From positions 6,677,001 to 6,741,000 of the forward strand of contig NC_135149.1 of the NCBI RefSeq assembly GCF_050948215.1: DNA of 64,000 nucleotides. Reading direction: 5' to 3'. Shown in pieces: positions 20,869-34,217 of the stretch. The notes under the pieces are model-generated. The model made no database searches. It worked only from the letters and a program-made list of their open reading frames with translations, and had not been told where the DNA came from. Source of the stretch: Halictus rubicundus. Its lineage: Eukaryota; Arthropoda; Insecta; Hymenoptera; Halictidae. Every line of letters starts with the position of its first letter. Within the stretch, counting starts at the first letter, position 1. A program made the position numbers and the translations under genes.

Positions 20869-23800
20869 TTTTCAAATCCAAACTGTTATACCGGCAATGA
20901 GTTACATATTTAAACTGGAAGTATATTGAAATTTTTAACCCTTTTTAACAATAATGGTGTATTACTAATTAAGGAGAGCGCTTAAATTGATTTTTCTTGA
21001 AACCGTAATTTCTGCATTAGGTTTGTCGTATCGAATGAACATATCACAGAAATGAAATGTTTCATCCTGGTAAATTTTAAGTGGTTCTTTTACCACTTTA
21101 ATAAAACTGTCAACGAATAAAATAAATCTTTGTGAGAACTAGTTAGATCAAAGTTCCATAAAACGCCGTAAATATCAGTACCGTAGGTTCATTGGTTCGC
21201 AACGTAATAATTGGCTGAACTGACTGGATAACAATGGCCAATATTATTTCATTCGAAAGGGTATTTTGGAAAAAGAAGCAACGAATACCCGGTCGTACAG
21301 AGAAACGGCTCGTTGTTGCAGCCGATAAAACAAAAAGTACAAGAAACGTCTACGAAGAACATTACGAAAGTCAAGCCAACAGAACAGGATCCAATTACAG
21401 TAACTCCGCAAACACGGTATTATTCTTTCATTTGTGCACGTAAACCGACGGCGGGTTCGTGTTCGGTTTCTCCATTTCGGGGGAGGGGGGGGGGGGAGAC
21501 CTTAAAATGAACGCGCATATCCCAATGGGAGCTGCGTGCTGGCAAGGGATCTCGATAAAACACGAGATAATTTGGAGCTGGGCAACGTTGCTCGACCGTT
21601 TCTCGCGTAATTGAACTCGTTCCCTTTGTTATTATTTAATTAAATTACCCGGCAGTAGATTTAGTTCGAGTTATGTCAAACATCGTGTTTCGCGAGCCGG
21701 CAGATTTACATGGCATCCAGGCCGCAGGAAACGGACCGAATGAAATATTCAAGGATCTCTCAAGGCTTCCTCTCCCATGTAACGCGATAGAGCGAAAATT
21801 TCCAGGCTTGTTTCGCCGGCGAAGTCCATCGAAAAGCAGAACGGAACGGAGCGGAGCGGGCGCCATTAATACGCTTCGGCGCCGGAGCAATGGCGTGTTA
21901 TTGCAACTTCTTGTTAACAAATTGTCCGAATTACTTCCCGTTGACACGGAGAAAGTAATTTCGCGAGCTGGCCGCGGCGAAGCGCGCGATATGCTGCGCC
22001 TGGATAAATTGCTGGCCCCGCTACTAATTTATCGCACTGCAACCCCCTGTTACGCGTGATTGTTCGACGATCTAATTGGCCCCTTAACATTCTTCACTTC
22101 CTAATACTGCCACACTGTGCTGGGCGAAATGATACGATGTTTGATATATTTTCATATTTCGTGTAGTCGCCAGAAGAAAATATAGGAGAGAATGGGGTAA
22201 TGGCGGTCACTTAAGAAATACGTATAATACAATGAAAATATTAGGTCAAATACTGTTTAAGGATACGATCTATAAACTTAAATTATTCATTTATTCGTGC
22301 TTTGAAACAAAATTAGTTCCACATTCATATAAGTAGTCAAATTCAGAAAAGTAAGAAAGACTCTGAGCAATAGTGGTCATTTTGCGGACAATGATGGTCT
22401 AGACACCGTCATAGTTTTCAAATATAGATCATCGATCAAGTAATTCCAATTTTTTCTTCATACTTTTGAAAATTGTAAGTTCTACTTGTACGAATTGGAG
22501 TGTCTACATTAGAACAATCAATTTTCACGTAAAATTACAGTTACATTGAATATTTTATATTATTCTTATTGTGAATTCGATGAAATTTTCAGAATACAGT
22601 TTTCTTTCGATATACGACGATTGCTCGGGGAGGCTTTGGACGTATTGCGGATGAGAGTACCTAATTCAGCTTTCCTTTGTTCTTGAGTGGATCGTGAGGT
22701 TATGAGTCCATTTTGTCCGGCAGATCATAAAGTTATCGGCCTAAAGAATAGAATATGATATACCCTCTCGTTCTGGCGCTAAGCTGTATGGAATGATAAA
22801 CTTAAAAAAAAAAAAGAGGGGACAGAAGTTTCCTATTATCAAAACAAACATTGGTACCGTTTTTCGAATCAGAACTGTATAAAAATGAGAGACGAATGGA
22901 GAGGGGGTAAAATAATTCAAAATAATGTTCATCTCGCTCCACGATCTAGAATATCATAAGAATAATTTATACCGTGTGCCATACACGTACAGACAGGCCT
23001 GTAAATCGAATCCCATCACAATTTCTCAAGCAGGGTGGGACCCATCGATATAAGAAACACCGTTGTGCACATAAAAGCGTCATTCTCCCCTATCGAACCT
23101 CTGATCGACAAACAGGGAGGTCGAACGGCGTCACGTGAGATTCAGGAAACACGGTGGAAGGGTTTAAAAGTGGTATATCTAAGAAGGTTTTCGGGGGTGA
23201 AATATCAAGAGCCACGGTCGATTTATCGCACGAGGGTGACCGGGCCTCGTATCGCCGGATCATTCTTCATAATTCCGTAATAAATCTCCAGGCGGTCGCC
23301 TTAAGACCGACGATTTATTTTACAACACAGCCAGCAGCCAGGGCCGTGCCGGCGATATCTAGCCGACGATCGGGGGCTGGCACCCCTTTCCAAAATATGT
23401 TCGCCGGCGAGCGTAAATTCTCGGTAAAACTTCGGCTGGCGGCCGGTGCTCGCAGCCGGCAGCGAATTAACCCCATGAATATTAATTACAATTTACATGA
23501 TATTAACCGGCATTATCAGGAGACAGAAGGATGGGGGAGGGGGGAAACGAAGTTCGTGGGCGTCCATTGCCGCGGGACCACCGCGACGTCGTTCGATCTA
23601 AACCAGAGAGGTAAAGGGTGAAACCGACGCACAGGTGTCCTCGAACAGGTGGCACCAATTTACAGGCTTTCCACGGCGCTAAATAGAGCCAATCGGCGGT
23701 CACGCCGGCCGTGTGGCCCGGTTTGTTGGTCAACGAAACGGTCGCAGCCTGCAGCTAATCTGTTTTTACCGAAAAATCGAGCTACTGTTCTTTAACCCTT

Positions 23801-24247
23801 CCGAGTCGACGCACTCTAGGACGGGTCGCGATTCTAGCGGGGGGGGGGGGGGGGAATCGAATGCAATATAGCAAGTCCAATTAGTATTTTTATTCGTTCT
23901 TAAATAGATATAATATAAATACCTAAATACTATATTTACTATAACATTTCAAGAAGTTCGAATCATTTTCTTCGCTGCTTCTAATTTCGTCACTACCTTC
24001 CAGTTAAACTAATATTAATATTATATTTTAATTTGTACTACACCACTGTATTAGTGTACCACTCTCTAAATGCCGTAATAGTGACATATTGATACACAGC
24101 AATGCACAAAACAAGTTCGAGTCTATAATTATTATGATAATTTGATGTGGTTTTTTTGTCTCTTGCTTAACTGAGAACATTTATCAGTGTAGTGTTACAG
24201 ACTTTACCACAGTATACTGCTCAATCAGACTTCCTTGTTTCTTCATG
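20869..24247. other. non-coding; two GC-richer islands
   Basis: No gene recognised. Islands at about 21430-22080 and 22990-23860 carry open frames on both strands without family signatures. They include TAAT-rich blocks (for example around 23466-23510) of the kind seen in conserved insect non-coding elements. Poly-G runs lie at about 21480-21498 and 23839-23854. A TTAACCCTTCCGAGTCGACG motif at about 23793 looks like one end of a TTAA element without a partner. Confidence 0.45.
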
Positions 24248-24253
24248 TATGAC

Positions 24254-24390
24254 AAAATTAGGTTGAACTTCACCATGGCAACCCAGAAATTTTTAACTTT
24301 TTTTTATATAATCTTGTAGATCTTGACGAGAAAATAAAAAAAATCGCAGTTTTAATGCGAGGATTCCACTGGTTCAAAACTTTATGATGT
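24254..24390. mobile_element. partial copy of the 59-kb foldback family
   Basis: AGGTTGAACTTCACCATGGC, then CCCAGAAATTTTTAACTTTT, then TATAATCTTGTAGATCTTGA and a GAGAAAAT.. CAGTTTTAATgC..GGA block follow the left arm of the element at 59153-59634 in order. Only about 135 bp remains. Confidence 0.65.
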
Positions 24391-24997
24391 CAACAAAAAT
24401 TGTCATTTATTTTATAGAAACACAATATACAACGTTCTATTACAAAATAATAAATTCTATTACATATAGTAAGCGTTTCTAGATCGTTTTGTACAATCTG
24501 CTTATTTGATTTTGGCTTAAATGTCTCCAATTTTAATCTATAATATCTTTTAAATTATTTACGTTATTGTCTTCCATTCTTCATCATTGTATAATTTTTT
24601 ACTGCATTTCTGGTTTCTTTTCAATCACAGTTATGTACATTTACAATGAGTCACAACTAAATCATTACAATTAGAACATATTTATATTTGCAATCGAATG
24701 GATCGATGTTATAACACAATATTATGACGGTTTCTAAATATTCGATTTTATTGGGGAAAGGCTACCAATCAATTTTTACACCTAATAATGCAGTGCAACT
24801 TACTTATACTGTCAGTTATAGTATGAGTATAATTAGTGGCGCTCAATTTTAAAAATTCTCGCTCCAGAACACTGAAAAAGATAAAATACTGTGGTATCTA
24901 ATTATTGTATAATAATAATTGTAAAAGTATAAAGTATATAAAATAAGTATATTGTGGTATCTAAAACAGTATTTAGAATAGTCAAATTATTTATCTA
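24391..24997. other. AT-rich spacer
   Basis: Strongly AT-rich; nothing recognisable. Confidence 0.5.
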
Positions 24998-25210
24998 GGG
25001 TAAGGGACCCAATTACTGTGTCTATATTAATTATACTTATTTTTAAAGCATAATGAATATTAGAAAAGAGATATATAACATATATATTAACAGATTTTAG
25101 TAAAAAAAATTTAATATCTCTTTTTTATTATACATTACGCTTTAAAAATAATTATAATTAATATATAAAAACAGTAATTGGTACCCCCACAATAATTGGG
25201 TCCCTTACCC
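24998..25210. mobile_element. GGGTAAGG MITE, copy 1
   Basis: Ends GGGTAAGGGACCCAATTACT and its near-exact inverse (aattgggtcccttaccc at the right), 213 bp, with TA at 24996-24997 and TG in place of TA on the right. The AT-rich middle has a smaller inverted block (TTTTTAAAGCATAATG against its inverse cattacgctttaaaaa). The three copies in the window (also 32505 and 37963) define the family. The TA target suggests Tc1/mariner ancestry. Confidence 0.85.
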
Positions 25211-27342
25211 TGTAACACGGAGAAAATGCACAAGAAATGATGGCGATAATTTTTAAACTGGAAGAATAACAATGATTTAATTTGTTATTAATACAAGGTG
25301 CTGTAGTCACGATTTAACGGTTAAGAAAGTGAGGGAACTTCGTTTTTATCGCCGTCGAGGCGAATTAATTCAATCCAGGCGTCGATTAATGAACAAATTC
25401 ACCTTGATGGATCCTATTTCAACGGCGTCCATGATTCGTGAATATTCAACTAGCCGACCCCCCGACATATTCATTAAGTTGCAGGAAGAGAAAGTTTATC
25501 CGTAACAGATCGTTTAATTGATTTCACGGTTCGCCGGCGGTTCACAGGCGATTCCTCGCCACGTTACTGAGACACGAATTTATCGCTGCTCCTCAAGGAA
25601 CCCCTCAATTATGCAAAACAAACTTAAGACTCTGCACTTTAAATAAAATGCACGCGTTCGGAAAATATACCCTCATATTTATGGCGCTGTTTCAGATTAG
25701 AGACAGGCTTCGTGTAACACCTTCCAGGATAATAGTTAGACCGCAGACTGTTGTGCATTGAAATTTTGTTTAAAGAAGTTTTCACACGTCGAGAATAAAT
25801 AGGAAATTATTTTTGTTAGATGAAATTTTAAATACAATTCAAAACGGTGGTAAAACTTTTATTATTATTTAAACTAGGTGATTTTTTCACTTAAAACAAA
25901 CAAAATTGATGTGACTAAAGTTTTGCCACAATTGACGCAAATACACTAATAGACTGTACATTTTTGTTCAAAATTAATATTTTTGCATTGATCGCAAGAG
26001 ATCAATATTGTAAATAATTATGTTAAACATATTGTGATATGTTTCTGTTGTCTTATGTTTGCCAATTTTTTTTTATAAATGCATAAATACTACAATACAA
26101 TAAAGTGGAAGGATTATTGTTTAAATTAAGAACTCATATCGAATATAATTGAATATAAAAAGTTATTGGAAGGTGATAGTCAATATTTTAAAAATAGCAG
26201 AGATTAATATTTCATTTAATTATTTGTTTCAGTAGGTACATCTTTCTTGACATATTGTCAAGTTAATATACTTAACAAATCAATGTACTTAATGTTTTTA
26301 ATATATTCCACGTAATAGAAATATAGTACAAAGTTTTAGCAAAAAAAGGCAGTTTAATAATAGGAATTTAACTTTCTTAATTTCCAGATGGCGGCGTCAA
26401 GATTTATTTTAATTTAGCTTTTTAAAAACTTCATATAACTTTGCAGTTTCCGGGAGTTAACTTAAGTAGTTAGTTATGTAGATTAGATTTACTAGGTTCT
26501 CGGTAAAGCTTTAAACTTTATTTAATTATTACTGAAAATCTTTATTGATCTTGTAATAATGCGATTAAATCGAACATGTGCCATTCTAAAGAATCTGCCA
26601 TCTTGTGGCTAAATGCATTATAATGTCATTACAGCATTTTATGGTTCCTTGTGGTATAACTAAAAAAGATTAAACATATTTCTAACAAACCAAATGAACA
26701 CTAATAATCAACATATTTAAAAAGATTGCATTAATAAATAAATTTAGATTAAACGATAAGGAAAAGCTAATGGCAGACCAAGATATGAACACCTATCATA
26801 AATAACGAATATATAATAATTTTAAAATTATGTTGTTTTGTTCACAAAATATATAATCATTTAGTGAACGAGTAATGTCAGTTGTTGCAACAAAAATTCT
26901 TTTTCGACAGGAGTACAATAGAGACAACATGATCAGAAAAGTAAAGAAATTTTGGATCATCCTATAACATATCAGTGGCGATGTAAACCGAATGGGGAAA
27001 TCTCTTGCAGAATTTTATGCGTGTTGTCCTCGGATCCTCGGACATCATCGTTTCAATAATAAATTGTCTGGACAACATTCGGTCGCACGTGAGGTGCAAG
27101 GTGTATATGAAACTCGGCTTATGATTTCTTAAAGCTGTATTACCTGACCAGCGTTGCAATGCTCGTAGACACTCTTAACTACCTTTGTTAGGTCGCTGTA
27201 ACGTGGAAGTCGGAAAATATCAAAATAACAATTACTATAGAGCCTTACAAATGTAATCACATATTTTGCTTAATTAAGCTTCTCTTTATGCAAAATAAAA
27301 ATGTTCTATTTCGATTGCAATAAATAGGAGTTAAATAGAAAT
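25211..27342. other. AT-rich non-coding; one GC-richer patch
   Basis: About 25300-25640 is GC-richer, with ATTAAT/TTAATTGA-rich motifs and no coding signature. The rest is AT-rich. A block at about 27285-27340 (tttatgcaaaataaaaatg) is a decayed piece of the GACTGCGG family. Confidence 0.45.
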
Positions 27343-27562
27343 TAGGTGAAACTTCACTTACGGGACTCAGAAAGTTTTAACTTTTTTTTATATGATCCTG
27401 TAGATTTTGACGAAAAAATTCCAAAAATCCTAATTTTAACGTTAGGAGTTCATTGGTTCAACGGCTATGCGTGTTTAAAATTGGCCGATTTCAAACGTTT
27501 TTGACAGGTAACGGTGCCGCCATGTTGGTATGTACTCAGATATCGTCCAATGAGCGCAGCAG
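27343..27562. mobile_element. left-half copy of the 59-kb foldback family
   Basis: It shares with 59153-59400 the order AGGTGAAACTTCACTTACGG-like start, TTTTAACTTTTTTTTATATG, CCTGTAGATTTTGACG, GGTTCAACG.CTATGCGTGTT and GCCGCCATGTTGGTATG. The right arm is absent, so it is a truncated copy. Confidence 0.7.
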
Positions 27563-29769
27563 GGAGAAATAAATTATATACATTTTATTTCCTGTCTTAC
27601 TAATTTTAAACATTATATTTCTAAACAACATAGCAGAATTATTAAATTCTTCTGATTCTGTTCTGTTGTATATTCCATCTTCTGCTTCATGTTTTATATT
27701 TCATTCACCAATTGTGGTCTTAAATTCGTGAAATCCGCAGTCCATTTTTCAAATCTTCTCGAGCAGCTGTGTGTATCAATAATAATCCTTGCAAGACGAC
27801 GCGACACTGCCAATTTCTCGCGCAGCCTTACGTCAGAAACAGCATTGACAGTTGAAAGGAAAAGTCAGCGGTGTATGAATACTTATTTTCTGCCGCTGTG
27901 TCGCTTGCGATACATGAATGCGACTATGCATCCGAGAAGTTAGTGTCACGTAAACCAACGGTGTAGCATTGCGGTGTACAAGCGTCGATTCAATGTGAAA
28001 TTAGAACCAGTTCTAATTTCATACTTGATTTACCTTGACCAACCGTACTACTAAATCCGAGATGCACCTTCTCGAACGAACAAAATTGCATATACTGATT
28101 AGAAACAGAGTACAGATGTTTCTCGACGAGAGCGCGGATGTTTAATTAAAATTGTATCGCGAAATAATTACCTCCAAAACCGTGGCCAATTTAATATGAA
28201 ACTTTCGCGGAAAGTTTTGATAATTAATGCGATCATAAATGATAGCAAGTAAGTTGGCGGAGCTCCTGAGAGGCTTTCACAGAATTAGTTTCTTTTGCGT
28301 CAAGTGCTAGGCTCGAAGTCTGTTCTGCCCTCTGGAAGCAGAAAATATTAGTAGACGTCGAATCGCTATTCAAATAATTCCACGATATTCAATGTCACAA
28401 TTTTCTTTTTTTTTTATGCGAAAAAAATATGACGAATTTCATTATTGATTTTATGCATTCATTATACCCCGGGGTATTCGAAATGCAATAGCAGAAAAAC
28501 ATTGATGAATATTCAATGAGCTTCCGATTCGGTTTCCCGTCAGTGAAGTTATTTAATTGAATAAATAAAGTTCTTCTTGATTCCTGTTTTCATTGGAAAG
28601 CCACGAGATAAGTGAATATTCGTAAGATAGCTTTCGTTACAAGTTATAAACTTATTTAAATGAATTAGGGGAAAAGTTGACGAACAAATTTATTGAAGCA
28701 AGGAAAAAGTAGAATATTAGAATAATATGTGAAATATTATGTATTTGTTATGATAGCTGATTTAGCTCTGGTTCAAGAATACGAAAATAAGTCTTCTTCA
28801 ACATTAATTCTTTTTTTGTATTTATTTACTGTAGTATTAAAATGAATTTTTGTGACTTCTTGAGATTTCAATAAACAGTGTTTTAATATTCGAAATCTTC
28901 TACTGTCTTTGACACATTTAGAGTCGTTCCTTAATGTATTGTGTCATTTTCAAAACATAAAATTCATCAAAACTGTTTAAACTATTAAACCTAAAATATG
29001 TTTCATTTTCTTATGCTTTATCTTATTAATACATTGTAGACTTTTATTTATTTGTGATAGTATTATTACTTATTTATTGCTTTAAATCATCTAAGGATAT
29101 TTATTTATTTATTGATATGTAAAAGAATGTTAACGTACAAGGTAAAGTATGCCTTCATATTAACAAAAATGAACAGTGTCTGTATTTTATTGTTACCACG
29201 ATAAATCTTCCAGTTAGTAAAAGAAGTTTTCCTCTCATTTCAATTTTTATGAAATACCGTATAAAAATAGAAATTTGCATAATGACTTATCTATTTATTA
29301 TAAACCGTAAATTACTTGCGGAATCATTGAATTTATGGATACCCATAAACGTCAGAAGTCGTATAAACAAATTTGCTGTTGTTTTACGAGTGAACGTAGC
29401 CGCGTTTCGCATTGGACGATACTAACAAGCATTCTAAGAACATGAAATACGCGAGCGAGTAAAAGAAGAGTCCACGTTACGACAGGAACGATAAAAACCA
29501 TTCTAAGGAGTGGTGAAATTATTGCCGGACGAGTCAACCACGGTGTTCATAACTTCTCGTTAACCGAGCCAGACAGATTTTTACCTTCTTACTGACCTCT
29601 GTGCTCTCGTTCGCGCAACTGCAACAGGAAGCACCTCTCGTTGCAACATTTGAGGGATACTAGCCGACTTCTTGTAGAAATTCTTAATTAGCTGCAATCT
29701 GTTGTCCATAGAAGAAAGGTACAAAAGAGAAACTACATGATCCTCTAGTTAAGATTTTTATAATTTAAT
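27563..29769. other. non-coding
   Basis: No gene recognised. A GC-richer part at 27690-28330 has an 84-codon plus-strand frame (27689-27943) without motifs. 29340-29700 has a modest GC rise. The rest is AT-rich. Confidence 0.45.
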
Positions 29770-29978
29770 TTTTAATTCAGTTTTTATGCATTTCTAACAA
29801 AAATTAGTATTACTATTAGCTTGGTCGTAACATAAAACAGTGAAAACATAAAAAATTTAAGAATATAGTGGTATTGTCAATGTATTAAAATGATTAGGAG
29901 TCAAAATCAATTTTTATTTAACTCCTGTTTGTTGCAATCGATGCACAAGATTTTTATTTTGCATAATAATCCGCAGAC
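29770..29978 (-). mobile_element. GACTGCGG MITE, reverse copy
   Basis: The right end reads tttgcataataatccgcagac before TA (29979-29980), the inverse of the family start GACTGCGGAT..TTATGCA. The left end near 29770 (cagtttttatgcatttctaa) matches the inverse of the family end. A GTTGCAATCGATGCACAAG-like core follows the other copies. Confidence 0.65.
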
Positions 29979-31488
29979 TAACGATAGCTGTTTAGGATAT
30001 TAATCCTTATGTTATTATTAACTATTTATATTAATATTAATATTTTTATATTTATATTAAACTATAAATTGAAGTAACAGTGTCTAATTAACGAAATTAT
30101 AGTAAATAGGCAATCAGGTTTTTACACAGTTGCCAACATAAGGGTTGAAATGTTAGACAATGCAGAAAGTTTACTCTATTTTTCTGTTAGAAATAAATTC
30201 GGAATAGTTAGTAGCATTTTGCAAGAATTCTCATGTTGTTGATTTAATCTCGCACAAAAATGCACTTTGAGATAGTGTTCCATTAATTTAAGGAGTACCA
30301 CTTAAGGAGTACCAATACTAATTAAAGGAGTACCAACATAATTTTCTGCTTCCGACTGAAAATCGAAACTACAAGAGTGCACTTAACTCCACATAACTTA
30401 TGAAAGTTTAATTACACAAATTATGAATCTAGTTTCTGATGAAAATTCAATTTTAGAATATATCTGCAATTCTGAAACAAGATTATAATAATTCTCTTCT
30501 TATATTTGGAAACACACAAATGTCCAATTTTAGATTTTCTATATCTACGTACAATGAAAAACAGAAATTCAATCATTTTTTGCATACCAATCATCTTTCA
30601 AAATTAAAATATTGAATTGATGGAATTTACATAAATAAAAATTTACCTGACTCTGTTAGATCACCAATTCCGAATTAATATTCTATAAATGAGGTTCGTC
30701 TCAAAACATCCATTTATTTTACGTTATTCAACATTTGAAAGACCACATAAAATTTATAAACTTACAAGGATATCTATTATTTTATTAACTTCAATAACCT
30801 GAGAAATTTATAATACAATGAAAGTCGTGCTTTTAAAAATTTCTTTTCATGCTGCGACGTGCCTGTAATATACAATAATTTAAAATCCGTCCTGCAGTAT
30901 CATTTTCGCAGAATATCTGCACGAATCCACGAGGTTGAATATTATTTTTGGTCAAACACGAAACATTAGCAACCAGTTGTTCTATTTAGCATAGTACAAC
31001 CATAAAATAACAAAACCACTAGCATCGAACATTATCCAAAGTATTTTTGCAAACGAATTTGAAGCTAAAGTTAACAATGGCTTTGCTTTGCACAATGGCA
31101 CTTTTTCCACTGAATGCTGTCAGAAAGCAAAGAGCTATCTACACCGTAACATATTAAGCGTTTACAATCTACACAATTCTTTGGAAAAAATATAGCTCTT
31201 CCCCTCTCATAAAATTTTATTAATAAATTCGAATACAGATGACATAGCATTGATGGCTTTCAAATAATTTGAAGAATGGTAAGAAATGAAAAATGATTTA
31301 TGTACAGTTATTAAAAGGTAACTGTGTCAAAAAATTCTTCATTGTTAAAAGACTTTTTGAGACTCAAAAAACATTCTTCGTTTATTGTAACAAAAGTTAA
31401 AGGATATTTTATGTATCATTCAGGATTAATTTTTAAATATATTTTCACTTATTTCTTCATTTGTGAGGTCCTTAGAAAGTGCTTAGTA
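29979..31488. other. AT-rich non-coding
   Basis: No gene recognised. A small tandem triplet of AAGGAGTACCA units lies at about 30290-30335. Confidence 0.5.
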
Positions 31489-31669
31489 GATTGTGGATTT
31501 TATTCTTTTATGATAAAAATCGATGAGTGTAACTGTAAATACGTTAATTGAAGTGTATTGTTACATTATTTTCGGCATATCAAAATTATTGAAATAAGAA
31601 ATTCTTATTTAGCTTCCGTTTCTTAAGATTGACATCGAAAATTTTCGTATTGCATAAAAATCTGCACTC
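31489..31669. mobile_element. GACTGCGG MITE, copy
   Basis: TA at 31487-31488 and 31670-31671 brackets 181 bp with ends GATTGTGGATTTTAT and, from the right, GAGTGCAGATTTTTATGCAA. The middle has the cttccgtttcttaag..gacatcgaaaatttt block found in inverse in other copies. Confidence 0.7.
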
Positions 31670-32426
31670 TAGTAATAAGGATTTGGCATTATGCAGCAGA
31701 ATTGCATAGTTTTTATATGTATTTAATACGATAATAATTATTAACGACGTTATAAAATCATTTACACACAACGACGGAGGTTTGTAGGTACATTATGAAA
31801 TAATGACAGTAAAATGAGAACACAGAACATACTTCATACAACATTCATTACAATATATACTTATTATTAAAATGGAATTTCTGACAGAAAGCAGTAAAAA
31901 TGGGCATCGATTTTAGAAAGTAAAATTTTTCACAAAACGTCACAAAATTCTTCGATCCGGTTCGGTATGTAGGGTCTGCGTCACTCGGGTCAAACAACCT
32001 GCTCAATTATTTATTGCCATCTTTCTCGAGTCCACGATTCGAAATTCTCCTTTTGTTCTCGGAACAAGCAACTGCGCGCCGTTAATTTAGTCCCGACTAG
32101 ACGCGGAGGAGCGGAGTAGGTGGAAACGCAGGAACGGTAATGAAAAAGTATGCGCCCAGCTCGGCGAGCTGACCGGTTCGAATGCTGGGCCGCCAATATT
32201 TTTCAATTACCAGTCGACTCGGGTTTATTTAGTTTGCGTACAATTGCCACGACCTGCCCCTCTTCCTGCCACCGCCTCCACCGAATTAGCTGCATTAGAA
32301 GAAAAGCGATTCAAGAGTCGACGACAACGGATGAAATATGCTTTTCTAAGGCATTGGTCTCCTCTCCCATTTATCCGTGATTTTTGCACTACGATGCTTT
32401 GTATTTTCAGCGTAATCGATTCTTGA
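31670..32426. other. non-coding with GC-richer island
   Basis: About 31960-32320 is GC-richer, with short frames on both strands (for example 32150-32380 plus) and no recognisable domain. Confidence 0.45.
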
Positions 32427-32504
32427 CACTTTCATGTCATTCATATCTGTGGGTGATTATTTGGCCAGATTTAAAAATGATTTCAAAATTTTTGCGCTGA
32501 TATA

Positions 32505-32735
32505 GAGTAAGGAACCAAATTACTGTGGAGGTTCTAATTGCTGTGCCAATATTAATTATACTTATTTTTAAAGCATAATGAATATTAAAAAGGAAATATG
32601 TAGCATATATATTAACTGATTTTAATGAAAAAAATGTCTTCCCTCTTTTTTTAGTATTCATTATGCCTTAGATATAAGTATAGTTAATATAGGCGCAGTA
32701 ATTGGGTACTCCCACAGTAATTGGGTCCCTTACCC
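32505..32735. mobile_element. GGGTAAGG MITE, copy 2 (nested)
   Basis: TA at 32503-32504 and 32736-32737 brackets 231 bp with ends GAGTAAGGAACCAAATTACT and, from the right, AGGGTAAGGGACCCAATTAC. The flanking sequence joins to match the uninterrupted element at 16013. Confidence 0.85.
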
Positions 32736-32789
32736 TATTCATTGTACCAAATTTTAAAACACAAGAAGGTTGAAGAAGTACTATCATTA

Positions 32790-32985
32790 GATTGCGGATT
32801 TTATGCGCTTATGAACAAAGTAGGTAGACCAAATGCAAAACAGTGAAAATGTCTAAAGAATTTTAAAATGCTTTTGTACTATTTTTAAACATATAAAATT
32901 ATTAACGAAAGAAATAAATATCTATGTAGCTCTGGTACAATTATGTAATACAGACAATTATCACTTTGCATACAAATCTGCAGTC
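32790..32985. mobile_element. GACTGCGG MITE (nested)
   Basis: TA at 32788-32789 and 32986-32987 brackets 196 bp with ends GATTGCGGATTTTATGC and, from the right, GACTGCAGATTTGTATGC. It is inserted in the same host MITE as the GGGTAAGG copy. Confidence 0.8.
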
Positions 32986-33071
32986 TAACTATCATACAAT
33001 TTAACTGTTCAATTTTTATTTCATTAAATAAGTTACTTTGATTTTATGGCATTTTGGAGGTTGCTGGTTTT

Positions 33072-34151
33072 TTAACCCTTTGCTTTTCAGTTTAGTTCCA
33101 GATTTTAGATTAAAATATACTATTTCATTTCGCCTGACACTCTAAATAGACTTTGATGGAAAATAGAATAATTTGGTTTATTTTAAAATCAATTTCAAAT
33201 GAAGATCAAGAGAAATGAAGATGAAGTAGACTCAATTCTACTTTTAACAATATTTATACATTTTTTTATTATTCCATTTTGAAAAGTATCGATGGAAATT
33301 TCTGAAAAAGCGATCTTGGTGAAGAGTAACTTTACCGCTGCACGACATGATAACCATATGATATACTATGATTCTACTATGGTATGGATGTAAACATCGA
33401 AACATTGCCGAAAGACATCTCTTATTTACAAACTGCATTACTAACTGTATTACTGAAAACAACAGAGTTTTCGGTGAATGTTTTGGGTGCCTCACTCTGT
33501 CTCGTCTATACTTGGTGTTCATTATAAGATCGTATTTACAATATTATTATTATATTTAACAAACATAACAGCATTTTATTTAACAAACGACGAAAAATAT
33601 TCAGACAAGCTAAAGTACATACTACAGTGCGCTTATTTTTATGTGTTTATTAATTTTTCATTGAAAACTGATCATTCAAAAATTCCACATAGCTTCTACA
33701 ATAATTAATATTAAATATTAATTAATAATAATTTATATTCAATTTGGAAAACTATAATATAAAACTAGAAGCCCTACATAACGCGTTTTATTTAATAAGC
33801 GACGAAAAATGTTAGTTACACTGAACTTTCCAGTGATTTTCGAGATTCAATTATTTATTGGTTCGCAAGTTAATAGAATACCAGCGATACCGTATAAAAT
33901 TGGCTGCTTTCAGTGGCGACTTTGATTAAAATAGTTCGTCAGCATCTCAATACTTTGAGGCATCATTCTATTCGATGAACACGCGAAGTTAATACCCCTT
34001 TCCAAATGGTATGCCTTTGGCCGACGCAGCTCGAGCGAAACTGGAATTGCGTATTGCCGCTGTAATGAGTTACTCGCAAAATAGAAAAGCAATTTTGACT
34101 GGTACCCTTCTCGGATGGGAGCGCTTTCACTCGGAGAGAACTCGCAGTCGC
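33072..34151. other. non-coding; contains a second TTAA-type block
   Basis: TTAACCCTTTGCTTTTCAGT at 33072 begins a block (to about 33230) that resembles 60859-61020: both contain actatttcatttcg.ctgac and aataatttg..ttattttaaaatcaattt in the same order. It is probably a decayed TTAA element. The rest is AT-rich up to a GC-richer area from 33900. Short frames are not gene-like. Confidence 0.45.
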
Positions 34152-34217
34152 GGCCGGAAGAAATAAGTTGGCGGAGAGGCCAAATCGCTTTCGTATGCGG
34201 AACGATAGATTGAAACT
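34152..34217. other. non-coding block duplicated at 42249
   Basis: GGCCGGAAGAAATAAGTTGG and two further bases are identical to 42249-42270. After five mismatches GCCAAATCGC matches again, then an ATGC..AACGAT tail. The similarity spans about 65 bp in GC-richer, non-repetitive surroundings 8 kb apart. It could be a duplicated regulatory element or an unrecognised repeat. Confidence 0.6.

Larger units (their letters stand above)
32427..33071. mobile_element. TTAA MITE (copy of the 16-kb family) carrying two nested MITEs
   Basis: The left end (CACTTTCATGTCATTCATAT, then CTGTGGGTGA) follows the 16013 copy after a small deletion. Alignment continues through ATTATTTG.CCAG and is interrupted at TA by the GGGTAAGG MITE (32505-32735). 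It resumes at TTCATTGTACCAAATTT, is interrupted again at TA by a GACTGCGG MITE (32790-32985), then resumes with TTCAATTTTTATTTCATTAA. The right end is worn. The left TTAA is mutated to TTGA. Confidence 0.75.

Noticed and set aside
21673..22059. 128-codon plus-strand frame with a 100-codon minus-strand frame opposite
   Set aside because: Frames open on both strands in a GC-rich island and match no known family; more likely conserved non-coding or chance.
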